Shown: positions 34,177 through 44,080 of the stretch, one piece after another
How positions within the stretch are numbered: position 1 is the first letter of the stretch
Layout of the letters: each line of letters begins with the position of its first letter
NCBI RefSeq assembly: GCF_030406045.1
Contig: NZ_CP128988.1
Span: 1,957,438 to 2,021,437, forward strand
DNA length: 64,000 nucleotides
Source of the DNA: Thiohalobacter sp. IOR34
GTDB lineage: Bacteria; Pseudomonadota; Gammaproteobacteria; Thiohalobacterales; Thiohalobacteraceae
Reading direction: 5' to 3'
The notes under the pieces: generated by a model
Told to the model about the DNA's origin: nothing
Database searches by the model: none
Seen by the model: the letters and a program-made list of their open reading frames with translations, nothing else
Translations under genes and position numbers: made by a program

Positions 34177-35550
34177 ATGGATCATTCTTACTTTCGTATT
34201 AAACGGGTAGCCGCCGTTATGAGTGCGCTGCTGCTCAATCCAGGGGCTGCATTCGCTGGTAAGGAGACCGAGTCATTACACCGGCAATTAACAGAAATCA
34301 CGCAACAAATGCAGCGCCTGCAACAGACCTACGAACAGCAGATCAATGCGCTGGAACAGCGTCTGGAGGAACTGGAATCAAAATCGGTTAAAAGTGCCAA
34401 GGCAGCCGTTTCCCCTGCCTTACCGAAAGTATCCACTGCGACGGCAAGTCATAGCGGCTTCCAGATCGGCCTGTCCGGCCTGTTCGCGGCCGGCGGTTCC
34501 AGTGTCGATAACGACGCACTGGAAGGTTTACAGGGCGGCGCTCACGATCCCAACCAGAACGGCTTCACGGTGCAAAACGTGGAGTTGTCTATTGCTGGTA
34601 CGGTAGACCCTTACTTTGATGCCCAGGCCAATATCATCTTCCAGATCGACACCAACGGTGAGACAGTGGTGGAACTGGAAGAAGCTTTTTTTACCACTCG
34701 CAACCTGCCTTGGGGTCTGCAAGTCAAAGGCGGCCAGTATTTCACCGAGTTCGGCCGCCAGAACCCACAACACCCCCATACCTGGAGTTTCGTGGATCAG
34801 CCCGTGGTGTTGTCACGTTTCTTCGGTGGTGATGGTTTGCGCAGCCAGGGTGTGCGCGCTTCCTGGCTGATGCCGACAGACTGGTACTCGGAACTCTATC
34901 TCGGCATCCAAAACCCTAAGGGAGAAACGGTGACCAGCTTCCTGAATGCGCCGGGGGAAGAAATCGGCGGCCATACCCTGATTGACCGGGATGCACGCAA
35001 TTTTGGCGATTTGCTCTATACGGCGCGTTGGCTCAACGGCCTCGATCTGTCCGATACGCTCAGCATGAACCTCGGCGTCTCCGGTCTGTGGGGTCCCAAC
35101 GCCAGCGGCATGACGACCGATACCCAAATAGTTGGCCTGGATCTCTATCTGAAATGGCAACCCGCCTACACGCAGCGCGGCTTTCCTTTCGTCTCCTGGC
35201 ATACCGAGATATTGAAACGCCGCTATGAGGCAGGTGATCCGGTCGATCCCAGCCGTGAAACCCTCAAGGACTGGGGATTGTTTACCCAGGCACTGTGGGG
35301 ATTCAAACCCGGCTGGGTGGCGGGATTGCGCTGGGAATATGCCAGCGCCGATGGCGATACGGCGAGCGACCCACTGCGCGATACGCGTAAGCGGCTATCG
35401 CCCAACCTGACTTGGTATCCCACCGAATACAGCAAGCTGCGGCTGCAATACAACCGCGACTGGGCACAACACTTGCCCGGCAAAACCGCTGACTCCTTAT
35501 GGTTGCAGTTTGAATTCAACCTCGGCAGCCATGCGGCGCATGTGTTTTAG
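34177..35550 (+). CDS. outer-membrane porin-like protein of a metal uptake cluster
   Basis: A 457-residue protein with a signal peptide (cleavage near FAGKE), a periplasmic coiled coil (residues about 28-70: EITQQMQRLQQTYEQQINAL) and a long beta-rich C-terminal region ending in QFEFNLGSHAAHVF, as expected for a 16-18-strand porin. The closest general type is the phosphate-selective porin O/P group. It lies just upstream of a zinc-type binding protein and permease, so it probably brings the metal across the outer membrane. Confidence 0.75.
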   Translation: MDHSYFRIKRVAAVMSALLLNPGAAFAGKETESLHRQLTEITQQMQRLQQTYEQQINALEQRLEELESKSVKSAKAAVSPALPKVSTATASHSGFQIGLSGLFAAGGSSVDNDALEGLQGGAHDPNQNGFTVQNVELSIAGTVDPYFDAQANIIFQIDTNGETVVELEEAFFTTRNLPWGLQVKGGQYFTEFGRQNPQHPHTWSFVDQPVVLSRFFGGDGLRSQGVRASWLMPTDWYSELYLGIQNPKGETVTSFLNAPGEEIGGHTLIDRDARNFGDLLYTARWLNGLDLSDTLSMNLGVSGLWGPNASGMTTDTQIVGLDLYLKWQPAYTQRGFPFVSWHTEILKRRYEAGDPVDPSRETLKDWGLFTQALWGFKPGWVAGLRWEYASADGDTASDPLRDTRKRLSPNLTWYPTEYSKLRLQYNRDWAQHLPGKTADSLWLQFEFNLGSHAAHVF

Positions 35551-35559
35551 GAGGCCATC

Positions 35560-36468
35560 ATGAAAAGACATAAACTCTTATTCGGGCTGCTGTTGTTCAT
35601 GACCACCTTCAATAGTCACGCGGCGCTACGGGTTGTAACGACCACCCAGGATCTGGCGGCCATTGCCGAAGCGGTGGGCGGCGAACGGGTACAGGTGCAG
35701 AGCCTGACGCCCGGTACCCGCGACCCGCACTATGCTACCGCCAAGCCCAGCATGATCCGCAAGGTCTTCCGTGCCGATCTGCTGCTGGTGATCGGCTCCG
35801 ACATGGAAATCGGCTGGTTGCCACCCTTATTGCAATCAGCGCGTAATAGCCGAGTACAGCCCGGCAATCCCGGCTATCTGGATCTCTCAAGCGTCATTCC
35901 CTTGTTGGGCAAAATCAATGGCCCCGTATCGCGCGCCATGGGCGATGTGCATGCCAAGGGCAATCCCCATTACTGGCTGGACCCACGTAACGGCATACGC
36001 ATGGCGCGGGCGATCGCCACGCGACTGGGCGAACTGGATCCCGTACATAAGGACGAATTCCATCATCGATTCAAGGCATTCGTCCAAACGATGGATGACA
36101 AGCTACCTGTCTGGCGGAGTAAGCTTAGCCATCTCAGAGGACAGTCGGTCATCGCCTACCACAAATCCTTTGTCTATCTGGCAGATGCCTTCGGCTTCCG
36201 CATCGTCGATGAGGTCGAACCAATCCCCGGCATCGCCCCGAGCGCCGCTTCCCTGAACGCACTGATCACACGCATCCGGAACGAACACATCGGCCTGCTC
36301 ATCATGGAGCCGTATTACGAGCGCCGGTCTGCGCGCTACTTAAATGAACAGACGGGTATTCGCACCGTAGTGTTGCCCCAATCGGTGGGAGCGCAGCCCG
36401 GTATCCACACCTATTTCGATCTGTTCGATGCCATCGTGGCGGCACTGAACAACGACGGAGGAAAATGA
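35560..36468 (+). CDS. ZnuA-like metal ABC transporter binding protein
   Basis: The 302-residue protein has a signal peptide and the cluster A-I features of zinc/manganese binding proteins: TPGTRDPHYATAKPS (His about residue 54), GNPHYWLDP (His about residue 143), VIAYHKSFVYLADAFG (His about residue 205) and a late acidic ligand region. It lacks the His-rich loop of many ZnuA proteins. The gene follows the porin by nine bases and precedes the permease by one base. Confidence 0.85.
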   Translation: MKRHKLLFGLLLFMTTFNSHAALRVVTTTQDLAAIAEAVGGERVQVQSLTPGTRDPHYATAKPSMIRKVFRADLLLVIGSDMEIGWLPPLLQSARNSRVQPGNPGYLDLSSVIPLLGKINGPVSRAMGDVHAKGNPHYWLDPRNGIRMARAIATRLGELDPVHKDEFHHRFKAFVQTMDDKLPVWRSKLSHLRGQSVIAYHKSFVYLADAFGFRIVDEVEPIPGIAPSAASLNALITRIRNEHIGLLIMEPYYERRSARYLNEQTGIRTVVLPQSVGAQPGIHTYFDLFDAIVAALNNDGGK

Positions 36469-36469
36469 C

Positions 36470-37273
36470 ATGGACCCGTGGTTGATTCTGTTGCCAGCGT
36501 TTGTTATGAGCGCCTTGATGATTCTTAGTCATACCTACTTGGGCCTGCATGTGCTGGCACGTGGCATCATCTTCATTGATCTGGCTCTTGCCCAGGTAGC
36601 AGCCCTGGGAATAAGCCTCGCCTTTTTGTTGGGAGAGGAGGCCCATGGCTTGACTGCACAGATTTATGCCTTTGGTGCCACCTTGACCGCCGCGTTTGGC
36701 TTTGCCGGTTTACGCCGTATCCCGGGCAAAACGACTCGCGAAGTCATTATCGGCTGCGTTTATGTGGTAAGCACAGCACTCTCTATCGTTATCCTCAGCC
36801 GCTCGACCCAGGGCATGGAGGAACTCAAATCGCTCTTTAATGGCAACATCCTTTGGGTACGTTGGGAAGAAATCGGAATCGTAGCAGGGATATATCTCGC
36901 TCTGGCCGTGTTACACGGGATTTACCGTCAGAAGTTCCTCGCTCTGTCATTTGTAAGCGAAGAGACCAGGAGACCGGGCTTTCTGTGGGAATTCCTGTTT
37001 TTCGCCTCGTTCGCGGTGGTGATTACCTTGGCGGTCAATATTGCCGGAGTATTGTTGGTCTTCGCGTTTCTGATAATTCCGGCATTCAGCGCCTCGTTGC
37101 TGGTCTCTTCGCTCACGAACCGTCTACTGGCTGGGTGGGGACTTGGATTATTTGGCGCCGTTGCCGGTTTGTGGGTTTCCTTCAACGCAGATCTGCCTGT
37201 CGGTGCCACTGTTGTATCTGTAATTGGGCTATTACCATTTGTTGCGCTTATGCTCCGGAAAATGAAGATATAG
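36470..37273 (+). CDS. ZnuB-like metal ABC transporter permease
   Basis: The 267-residue protein has seven to eight hydrophobic segments and the ABC-3 permease pattern (IIFIDLALAQVAALGISLAF near residue 35, VLLVFAFLIIPAFSASLLVS near residue 200). It would form the membrane channel with the upstream binding protein. No ATP-binding subunit gene is present in the cluster, so a host ZnuC-like ATPase would be needed. Confidence 0.85.
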   Translation: MDPWLILLPAFVMSALMILSHTYLGLHVLARGIIFIDLALAQVAALGISLAFLLGEEAHGLTAQIYAFGATLTAAFGFAGLRRIPGKTTREVIIGCVYVVSTALSIVILSRSTQGMEELKSLFNGNILWVRWEEIGIVAGIYLALAVLHGIYRQKFLALSFVSEETRRPGFLWEFLFFASFAVVITLAVNIAGVLLVFAFLIIPAFSASLLVSSLTNRLLAGWGLGLFGAVAGLWVSFNADLPVGATVVSVIGLLPFVALMLRKMKI

Positions 37274-37385
37274 TAGATTTTCTGGTTGGCGTGCGCTTCT
37301 CTCATGAATAGCCGAGTCCGTATCATTGCCTCATCACACCAACAACCCGCGACAATTGCAACATCCCTTTGTAACTGGGTTGGAC

Positions 37386-37694
37386 CTACAATTCTCCCCA
37401 GCGCGCCACGTCCGCCACCCAGTACATGCATCGTCCCGTGATGCCGGGGACATCGCTTCGCACGGCATCGAGCACGACCTCCACATCATCGTCTTGCAGC
37501 AGGATATCCACTCTCACGCGAGGCGTATAGCCAACCACCTTGTCCCGCGCGGACAGGAAGTGATCCGGTTCTGCCCGGTGACCGTGACCTTCCACGTGGG
37601 AGAAAGTGAATTCCTGAACCTGGCCCAGGCCGCGCAGGCAATCGGCCAGGTCCTGCTGAACGCTCGCATTCACGATCATGACCAGATTTTTCAT
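37386..37694 (-). CDS. DUF3240-like protein of the metal efflux operon
   Basis: A 102-residue PII-like small protein (MKNLVMIVNASVQQDLADCL, then FTFSHVEGHG and RVRVDILLQDDDVEVVLDAV). DUF3240 proteins often lie directly after CzcA-type pump genes. The start overlaps the pump stop by four bases (37691-37694). HVEGHGH could bind metal; a regulatory role is inferred. Confidence 0.78.
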   Translation of the reverse strand: MKNLVMIVNASVQQDLADCLRGLGQVQEFTFSHVEGHGHRAEPDHFLSARDKVVGYTPRVRVDILLQDDDVEVVLDAVRSDVPGITGRCMYWVADVARWGEL

Positions 37695-40600
37695 GGCAAA
37701 TCTCCTGCAATGGCTTGCGGTTTCTCATCGACCCGGGTTTCCAGCCAGGCATAGAGGGTGGGTAACAGCACCAGCGTCAGCAGAGTCGATGTGAACAGTC
37801 CTCCGATCACCACCACAGCAAGCGGGCGTTGCAACTCGGAACCCGGCCCGGTGGCGAAGAGCAAGGGCAACAGGCCCAGTCCGGCGATCAGGGCGGTCAT
37901 GAGCACCGGCCGCAGGCGCCGTTCGGCACCTTCCTGCACAGCCTGCAGTACGGTACGGCCGGCCTCCCGGAGCTGATTGATGTACGTCACCATGACTACA
38001 CCGTTGAGCACGGCCACGCCGAACAAGGTGATGAACCCCACCGAGGCAGGTACCGACAGGTAGAGACCCGACAGGTAGAGGCTGATCACGCCGCCAATCA
38101 TGGCGAAGGGAATGTTGAGGATAATCAATCCGGCCTGGCGCAGGGAACGGAAGGTGGTGAACAGCATCACGAAAATCAGGGCTACGGAGACAGGCACCAC
38201 CAGGCCCAGCCGGGCTGCGGCCCGCTGCTGGTTCTCGAACTGGCCACCGAAGGTGACGTAGTAGCCTGCCGGCAGCTCCAGCGTCCGTTGCAACCGGGCG
38301 CGCACGTCGTCAACGAACCCAACCACGTCCCGACCCTCCACATTGGCCTGCACGACCACCATGCGCCGGGTGGATTCGCGGGTGATCTCCACTGGACCGT
38401 CCACCTCGCGGATATCCGCCAGACTGCTCAACGGTACACGTTCGCCGGAGGCCGTCTTGACCCACAGCGAGCCAATGTCTGCGGGCGTGGCGCGCGCCGA
38501 CTCCGGGTAGCGAAGCAGGACGCCGATACGCTGGTTTCCCTGGATGATCTCGGTTATCACGCGCCCACCCACGGCCACCTCGACGAGGCGGTTGATGTCC
38601 TCGATGTTGATCCCGAAGCGGGCGATTGCGTTCGGGCTGATCTCGATTTGCAGGTAGATCTGGCCCGATAGTTGACTCCGGAACACATCCACCGCCCCGG
38701 GCACCTCGCTCACCAGGGCTTCGATCTGCTTGGCCTTCTCCTCCATCACCTTCAGATCGTCGCCGTAAAGTTTGATGGCCACGGCGGCGCGCACACCGGT
38801 GAGCATTTCCGAGACGCGCATGTCGATGGGCTGGGTGAAGGCATAGTCGATGCCGACAAACCGGTCGAGGATCGAACGCAGTCTTTCGTGGAACTCCTCC
38901 AGCGTGATTGTCCACTCGTCCCGAGGCTTGGTAATGAGGAAATTGTCGGTCTGGTGCAGCCCCATGGGGTCGAGGCGCAACTCGTCGGCCCCAGTGCGTG
39001 AGACTACGCCGTTAACCTCGGGCAGCTCCATCATCGCTTTTTGAAATGGCGCATCCAGCTCCAGGGAACGCTCCAGGGAAATGCTGGGCAGCTTCTCGAT
39101 GATGACCACGGTGGTGCCTTCATCCATCACAGGCATGAACTCCCTGCCGATCCAGGGGAACAGGGCCGCAGCGACCGCCATGGCCGCCAGGGCGCCGCCT
39201 ACTGCCGTCTTCCGGTTGGCCAATGCCCAGCGCATCACCGGCAGATAGGCGCGCTTCAGCGACACCAGCAGCCGGCCGTCCACCTCGGCGCCGGCTCCGG
39301 TCTTGTGCCGCATCAGCAGGCTCGCCAGCACCGGAATCACCGTCAGTGACAGGATCAGCGAACCCACCAGTGCGAAGGTGATGGTCACGGCCAGGGGCGT
39401 GAACATCTTGCCCTCCAGGCCGGTCAGGCTGAACAGCGGCAGGAAGACGACGATGATGATCAGAATGCCGGAGATGACCGGCGTGGCCACCTCCAGCACC
39501 GCGCGATAGACCAGGTGCAGCCGGCCCACGCCGGGCGGCGCGTGGCTGAGCCGGGTGTGGATGTTCTCCACGACAACCACCGCCGCATCCACGAGGATGC
39601 CGATGGCGATGGCCAGTCCCCCCAGCGACATAAGATTGGCCGTGACGCCAAACACCCGCATCATGACGAAGGTGAAGAGCACCGACAGCGGCAGGATCAG
39701 TGCCACGGTCAAGGCCGCGCGCAGGTTGCCCAGCATGACGACCAGCACCAGCAGCACGAGCAGTACCGCTTCGCCCAGCGCCTTCTCCACGGTCCATACC
39801 GCGGATTCGACCAGCTCGGTACGATCATAGAAGGGCACGACATGCACTCCCGGCGGCAAGGCCGTCTTCAACGCGTCGAGTTCCGCCTTGACCCCCTCGA
39901 CGGTTGCACGGCTGTTGGCCCCCTTGCGCAACAGCACCAGGCCGGTGACCACCTCGCCCCGCCCATCCGCGGTGACTGCGCCATAGCGGGTCAGGGAGGC
40001 GATACGCACCTCCGCCACGTCACGCACGTGCACGGGGATGCCGTCGCGTGCGGCAATGGTGATCGCCTCGATATCGGCGATGCCCTGCAACTGGCCCACG
40101 GTGCGCACCAGCAACACCTCGTCATTACGGTTGATGCGATCACCACCGGCGTTACGGTTGTTCTCAACCAAGGCCCGCTCCAGGTCGGCGATGTCCAACC
40201 CGCGGGCCAGCAAGGCTTCGGGATCGGGCGCCACCTCGAACACCTTGACCTTGCCGCCGAGGGAATTGACATCGGCGACGCCATCCACGGTGCGCAGGCG
40301 CGGCCGGATGATCCAGTCCTGGATACGGCGCAGCTCCTGCAGGCTGTATCCCTCGCCTTCCACCCGGTACATGTAGATCTCCCCCAGCGGCGTGGTGATG
40401 GGTGCCAGCCCGCCTGCCACGCCCTCGGGAAGTTCGCCCCACACCTGGTTGAGACGCTCGGCCACCTGCTGCCGCGCCCAGTAAATATCGGTGCCGTCCT
40501 CGAAATCGATAGTGATGATACTGAGGGCGTACTTGGTAGTGGAGCGCAGCACCGTTTGGCGGGGCAGCCCCTGCATCTCCACCTCGATGGGAAAAGTAAT

Positions 40601-40792
40601 GCGGCTTTCCACCTCGGTCGGCGAGAGTCCCGGCGCCTTGACGATAACCTGCACCTGCGGCGCGGAAATGTCCGGGAAGGCGTCGATGGGCAGGGTGCGG
40701 AATGCCCACACGCCGCCGGCGCAGAGCGCCACGGCCAACAGCAGGATCATCAACCGCTGGGTCAGGGAGAAACGGATCAGTGCCGCAACCAT
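37691..40792 (-). CDS. RND heavy-metal efflux pump, CusA/CzcA family
   Basis: At 1,033 residues it is full length for an HME-RND transporter: TM1 (LTQRLMILLLAVALCAGGVW), two large periplasmic loops and twelve predicted TM segments. TM4 reads AIGILVDAAVVVVEN, which has one Asp and the Glu but lacks the first Asp of the CzcA DFG...D signature. That is closer to CusA-type members, so the exported metal cannot be named safely. Overlaps and short gaps place it third in an operon with outer-membrane and fusion proteins. Confidence 0.88.
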   Translation of the reverse strand: MVAALIRFSLTQRLMILLLAVALCAGGVWAFRTLPIDAFPDISAPQVQVIVKAPGLSPTEVESRITFPIEVEMQGLPRQTVLRSTTKYALSIITIDFEDGTDIYWARQQVAERLNQVWGELPEGVAGGLAPITTPLGEIYMYRVEGEGYSLQELRRIQDWIIRPRLRTVDGVADVNSLGGKVKVFEVAPDPEALLARGLDIADLERALVENNRNAGGDRINRNDEVLLVRTVGQLQGIADIEAITIAARDGIPVHVRDVAEVRIASLTRYGAVTADGRGEVVTGLVLLRKGANSRATVEGVKAELDALKTALPPGVHVVPFYDRTELVESAVWTVEKALGEAVLLVLLVLVVMLGNLRAALTVALILPLSVLFTFVMMRVFGVTANLMSLGGLAIAIGILVDAAVVVVENIHTRLSHAPPGVGRLHLVYRAVLEVATPVISGILIIIVVFLPLFSLTGLEGKMFTPLAVTITFALVGSLILSLTVIPVLASLLMRHKTGAGAEVDGRLLVSLKRAYLPVMRWALANRKTAVGGALAAMAVAAALFPWIGREFMPVMDEGTTVVIIEKLPSISLERSLELDAPFQKAMMELPEVNGVVSRTGADELRLDPMGLHQTDNFLITKPRDEWTITLEEFHERLRSILDRFVGIDYAFTQPIDMRVSEMLTGVRAAVAIKLYGDDLKVMEEKAKQIEALVSEVPGAVDVFRSQLSGQIYLQIEISPNAIARFGINIEDINRLVEVAVGGRVITEIIQGNQRIGVLLRYPESARATPADIGSLWVKTASGERVPLSSLADIREVDGPVEITRESTRRMVVVQANVEGRDVVGFVDDVRARLQRTLELPAGYYVTFGGQFENQQRAAARLGLVVPVSVALIFVMLFTTFRSLRQAGLIILNIPFAMIGGVISLYLSGLYLSVPASVGFITLFGVAVLNGVVMVTYINQLREAGRTVLQAVQEGAERRLRPVLMTALIAGLGLLPLLFATGPGSELQRPLAVVVIGGLFTSTLLTLVLLPTLYAWLETRVDEKPQAIAGDLP

Positions 40793-40795
40793 GGT

Positions 40796-41917
40796 CTATT
40801 CGCCTCCCTCGTACTGCCAGTGGGACTTGAGCTCCGCCACGCCCTTGCTGACCACGGTGGCACCGGCCTCGATGCCTTGCAGAACGGACACCCAGCCCGC
40901 CGCTTCGGATCCGGTAACCACCGGCACGGCCTCGAACCGCCCACGCCCCAGCACCTTGAAGACATAGGCGCTGTCGCCGACGCGAAACACCGCACTCACC
41001 GGTACCATCAGGCCGCGGGTCGGCACCGCGGCCAACGAGATCTCGGCGTACATACCCGGCCGCAGGCGGCCATCGTCATTGGCCAACACGATGCGTCCCG
41101 TCAAGGTCTGGCTTTCGGCGTCCACCTGGCCACCCAGGGACTCCAGGCGCCCACGATAGGTCTGGCCGGGGCCGGCGGCCACCCGGATGACAGCCTCCGC
41201 CCCCAACTCGACCTGGGGCAGGCGATCGACCGGAATGTTCACCATGGCCCACAGGACGCTGAGATCAACAACCTGGAATGCGGCCAGGCCCGCGGCCACC
41301 ATCTGGCCCGGCTCGATGGCCACCTCGGTCACCACGCCGTCCACCGGGCTGGCCAGCTCGAGCACGGCGAGTCGCTGGGGATCGCGTGCCAGGTGCCCGA
41401 TCTGCCGTTGCGACAGGCCGGCCAGTGACAGCAGCCGGCGGCGCGCCTCCAGAGTGGCGCGGGCAGACTTGTACTCGCTGTCCACGCGCAACCAGCGGCT
41501 TTCGGCAATGATGCCGTCTTTCCACAAGCCCTCGATGCGCGCCCGTTCGGCGCGAGCCAGCTCGAAGCGGGCCAGGGCCTCCAGGTAGTCCGCCTGGGCC
41601 AGGCCCAGACGATGACTGTGCAACCGTGCCAGCACCTGGCCCTTGCGCACCCGTTCATGGGACACCACGCGCAACTCCCTGACGATCCCGCCCACGATGG
41701 GCGCCACGCGGTGGGCGCGGCGCCCATCGGCGGTCAAGATGCCGTTGAGTTCAAGCCGGGCGCGGCTCTCACGCTCAACCACGGTGGCGGTATCCAGGGA
41801 AACATTGGCCAATTGAGCCTCGGTCAGTTGTAGCGCTCCGGCCAGGACTAATGACGGCAGCAGGCCAAGAAGCAAGGTGGCGATGACCTTATTGATGATC
41901 TTATTCATGGGCAGCAT
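40796..41917 (-). CDS. RND periplasmic adaptor (membrane fusion) protein
   Basis: The 373-residue protein has a signal-anchor N-terminus, a lipoyl-like half motif (GGIVRELRVVSHERVRKGQVL), a helical hairpin (residues about 100-165), the second lipoyl half (SPVDGVVTEVAIEPGQMV) and a beta-barrel. It bridges the inner-membrane pump and the outer-membrane channel. An alternative start at 41908 is possible. It overlaps the end of the outer-membrane factor gene by 17 bases. Confidence 0.87.
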   Translation of the reverse strand: MLPMNKIINKVIATLLLGLLPSLVLAGALQLTEAQLANVSLDTATVVERESRARLELNGILTADGRRAHRVAPIVGGIVRELRVVSHERVRKGQVLARLHSHRLGLAQADYLEALARFELARAERARIEGLWKDGIIAESRWLRVDSEYKSARATLEARRRLLSLAGLSQRQIGHLARDPQRLAVLELASPVDGVVTEVAIEPGQMVAAGLAAFQVVDLSVLWAMVNIPVDRLPQVELGAEAVIRVAAGPGQTYRGRLESLGGQVDAESQTLTGRIVLANDDGRLRPGMYAEISLAAVPTRGLMVPVSAVFRVGDSAYVFKVLGRGRFEAVPVVTGSEAAGWVSVLQGIEAGATVVSKGVAELKSHWQYEGGE

Positions 41918-43205
41918 CCTGTTTGGTTGTCATCAGCAGGGAGCGACCGGCGGCCAGACGCAGTTCCGCGGCCTCGAGCCATGCCTCCTGCAATAATTCC
42001 AGATAGCGTTCGTGGGCATCGAAATAGGTGTTGTTGGCGTCGATCAAGTAGAGAATTTCCACCTCGCCGCTGTCGTAAGCCCGACGGGTCATCTCGAATA
42101 CCTCGCGTGCCGGCGCATACACCCGCTCGCGGAAATGCACGCCCTGTTCGACCAGATGGGTCAAGTGCAAATGTGCCTGGCGGAGGCGGCTGCCCAGATC
42201 GCGTTCCCGTGCCCGCAGGCGTGCTTCCGCCCGGTCCATTTCGGCGTGGGCCTCCCGGATCCGCCCCTGCTTGCGATCCCACAGCGGTACGGTGACGGCC
42301 ACGCCGACACCGTTGACCTCCTGGCGGCGTCCCCCCAGGTAATCCTGCTCGCGGAACAAGCGCAGCACGGGGTCCGGCCAGCGTTCCGAGCGCGCCAGGT
42401 CGATACCGGCCCGGCTTGCCTCCAAGCCATACTGCTCTACTTGAAGCGCCGGATGGTCCGGCAGACCTGCCAGCAGCTCCGCCAGGGGAGGCATGGATTC
42501 GAACGGCGTCAGTGGCACCAGCTCGGGGACAAAGCCGGCTGGCAGCCCCAGGTAGGCGCGGAAACGGCTCAGTGCCTCGTTGAACCGGCCTTCGGCCTTG
42601 GCCAGGTTCTGCTGCGCCGCCTCGCGGATCAGGTCCAGCCGCAACCGTTCCAGACGCGCCATCTCCCCGGCCCAGGCACGCCGCTGGCCCGCATGCTGCA
42701 AGTCGTCCGCCAGTTCCAGGCGCTGCCGAGCGAGGCGCAGGCGCGCGTCGGCCAGCTGCAGAGCGTGGAAGCGCCGCGCTGTTTCAGCCTCCAGCAACAG
42801 CAAGCGGTAACGCCGCTCGGCGCGGGCACGCTTCAGCACTGCCTGCGCCATCCGGCGCTGATGGCCCAACCGGCCACTCAGGGGCAGGGGCTGGCTGAAG
42901 ATAAACTGGGTGAGATCGGTCCCCCCCTGGCCGTCGTCCTTGCCCAGCCGGTCATCGCCGCGCAGCTCGAACTCTGGGTTCGGCCAGACGAGGGACTGGG
43001 ACAAGGCGCCTTCGGCAGCCGCAACGCCGGCTTGCGCCGATTCCGCCTCGGGCGCAACCTCCAGCACCTGGCGGATGCTGCGCTCCAGTGTCCACGGCGC
43101 CTGTGCCTGTGTCGCACCGGATGCCAGAACGAGACAGGCCAACAGGAATCTACGCGAAACACCGCAACACGCCCGCGGATTCCGGGCACGAGTATTCTCG
43201 GACAT
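41901..43205 (-). CDS. CzcC-like outer-membrane efflux channel
   Basis: The 434-residue TolC/OEP-family protein has a signal peptide (LACLVLASGATQA) and two repeats of the outer-membrane efflux fold, for example LEVAPEAESAQAGVAAAEGA and RSERWPDPVLRLFREQDYLG, with long periplasmic helices. It is the first large gene of the efflux operon, preceding the adaptor and pump, as in czcCBA and cusCBA. Confidence 0.87.
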   Translation of the reverse strand: MSENTRARNPRACCGVSRRFLLACLVLASGATQAQAPWTLERSIRQVLEVAPEAESAQAGVAAAEGALSQSLVWPNPEFELRGDDRLGKDDGQGGTDLTQFIFSQPLPLSGRLGHQRRMAQAVLKRARAERRYRLLLLEAETARRFHALQLADARLRLARQRLELADDLQHAGQRRAWAGEMARLERLRLDLIREAAQQNLAKAEGRFNEALSRFRAYLGLPAGFVPELVPLTPFESMPPLAELLAGLPDHPALQVEQYGLEASRAGIDLARSERWPDPVLRLFREQDYLGGRRQEVNGVGVAVTVPLWDRKQGRIREAHAEMDRAEARLRARERDLGSRLRQAHLHLTHLVEQGVHFRERVYAPAREVFEMTRRAYDSGEVEILYLIDANNTYFDAHERYLELLQEAWLEAAELRLAAGRSLLMTTKQDAAHE

Positions 43206-43319
43206 AAATCACTCCACGATTTCCGGGCATGCAATCACGCCCCGGATGGGACTTGGACACGCGCATTGCCGGGTTCTGGCCTGGGCCAGACCCTTGCAAG
43301 GCGACGACAGGAGGATTGC

Positions 43320-43739
43320 TTAGACGAGGGGTGGAGCGCGAAGCGGTGGCGGCAGTGATCGACGCCGGTGGACAAGCCGCGAAGGGCTACCCCGCCACCA
43401 CGATACCCGCGTGCAAAGACGGGGCGACAGAATGAGAATCACGGCCGTAATCAGGGCAATGACCAGTGATCCGAAGGAAAGGTTTTTCAGCAGGCCCTGG
43501 TGTGTCAGGTCGACCTCCCCGACCTTGTCAGGGTGCGCGGCCGGAGAAGAATCATAGGCTGGATGCACCACATCCACATGGCCATGCGCCGGTGCGAGCG
43601 GTTCATGATCATAGGTATGTACGTGCAACCGTGCGCCCTGGATAAATACCAGCGCAAGGCTCAGATAGACAACCCAGAGGGTTTTCCTGAAGGTCGTTGG
43701 GCGTGCTCGGCACATCGGTCCAGTATATTCAAGAATCAT
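43320..43739 (-). CDS. small His-containing membrane protein, metal efflux operon
   Basis: A 139-residue protein with two hydrophobic helices (TLWVVYLSLALVFIQGARL and LVIALITAVILILSP) around a His-rich loop (HVHTYDHEPLAPAHGHVDVV). It precedes the outer-membrane channel gene on the same strand. An internal ATG at 43715 (MCRARPTTF) may be the true start. Metal sensing or buffering in the periplasm is inferred from the His pattern only. Confidence 0.62.
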   Translation of the reverse strand: MILEYTGPMCRARPTTFRKTLWVVYLSLALVFIQGARLHVHTYDHEPLAPAHGHVDVVHPAYDSSPAAHPDKVGEVDLTHQGLLKNLSFGSLVIALITAVILILSPRLCTRVSWWRGSPSRLVHRRRSLPPPLRAPPLV

Positions 43740-44080
43740 GCTTCACACAATTAGGTTGACCTCCCCGCGTGGAACGACGAAACCGTTACCAGCGAGGAGG
43801 CAGCCGCGCCCGAGAAAACACGAATCAATACATAACATATTGATTTTACATAATATTTAGCACGACAAAGAAGAATCCAGCAACATAATTCAACCACCAC
43901 TTGAGGTTGTCCATCAATCTATCTTCCGGGTCGCAGGACTGGATCAGGCGTCACCAAAAAATACCCTTTCCCGAATCACATAACGTTTTCCCTTCCTTAC
44001 CACTCCCGTTTCCCCGAGGATGCGGCCTCGTTACCGGAACTGATTTCCGGAGGGGTTCCACGCATTACGAGGAAAGCGGG
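43740..44080. promoter_or_regulatory. intergenic control region between metal and transfer genes
   Basis: This 341-bp gap has no convincing gene. It holds an AT-rich block with the inverted repeat AATCAATA (43823-43830) and TATTGATT (43838-43845), spacer seven, followed by TTTTACATAATATTTAG. The right arm overlaps ACATAACATATTGAT (43830-43844), which recurs with one change at 33679-33693 upstream of the other metal operon. It probably carries the efflux operon promoter. Confidence 0.5.

Noticed and set aside
39515-41428. 637-codon plus-strand frame, rich in His, Gln and Gly
   Set aside because: It lies antisense to the RND pump and adaptor genes, which have full conserved motifs; it is a shadow of their codon usage.
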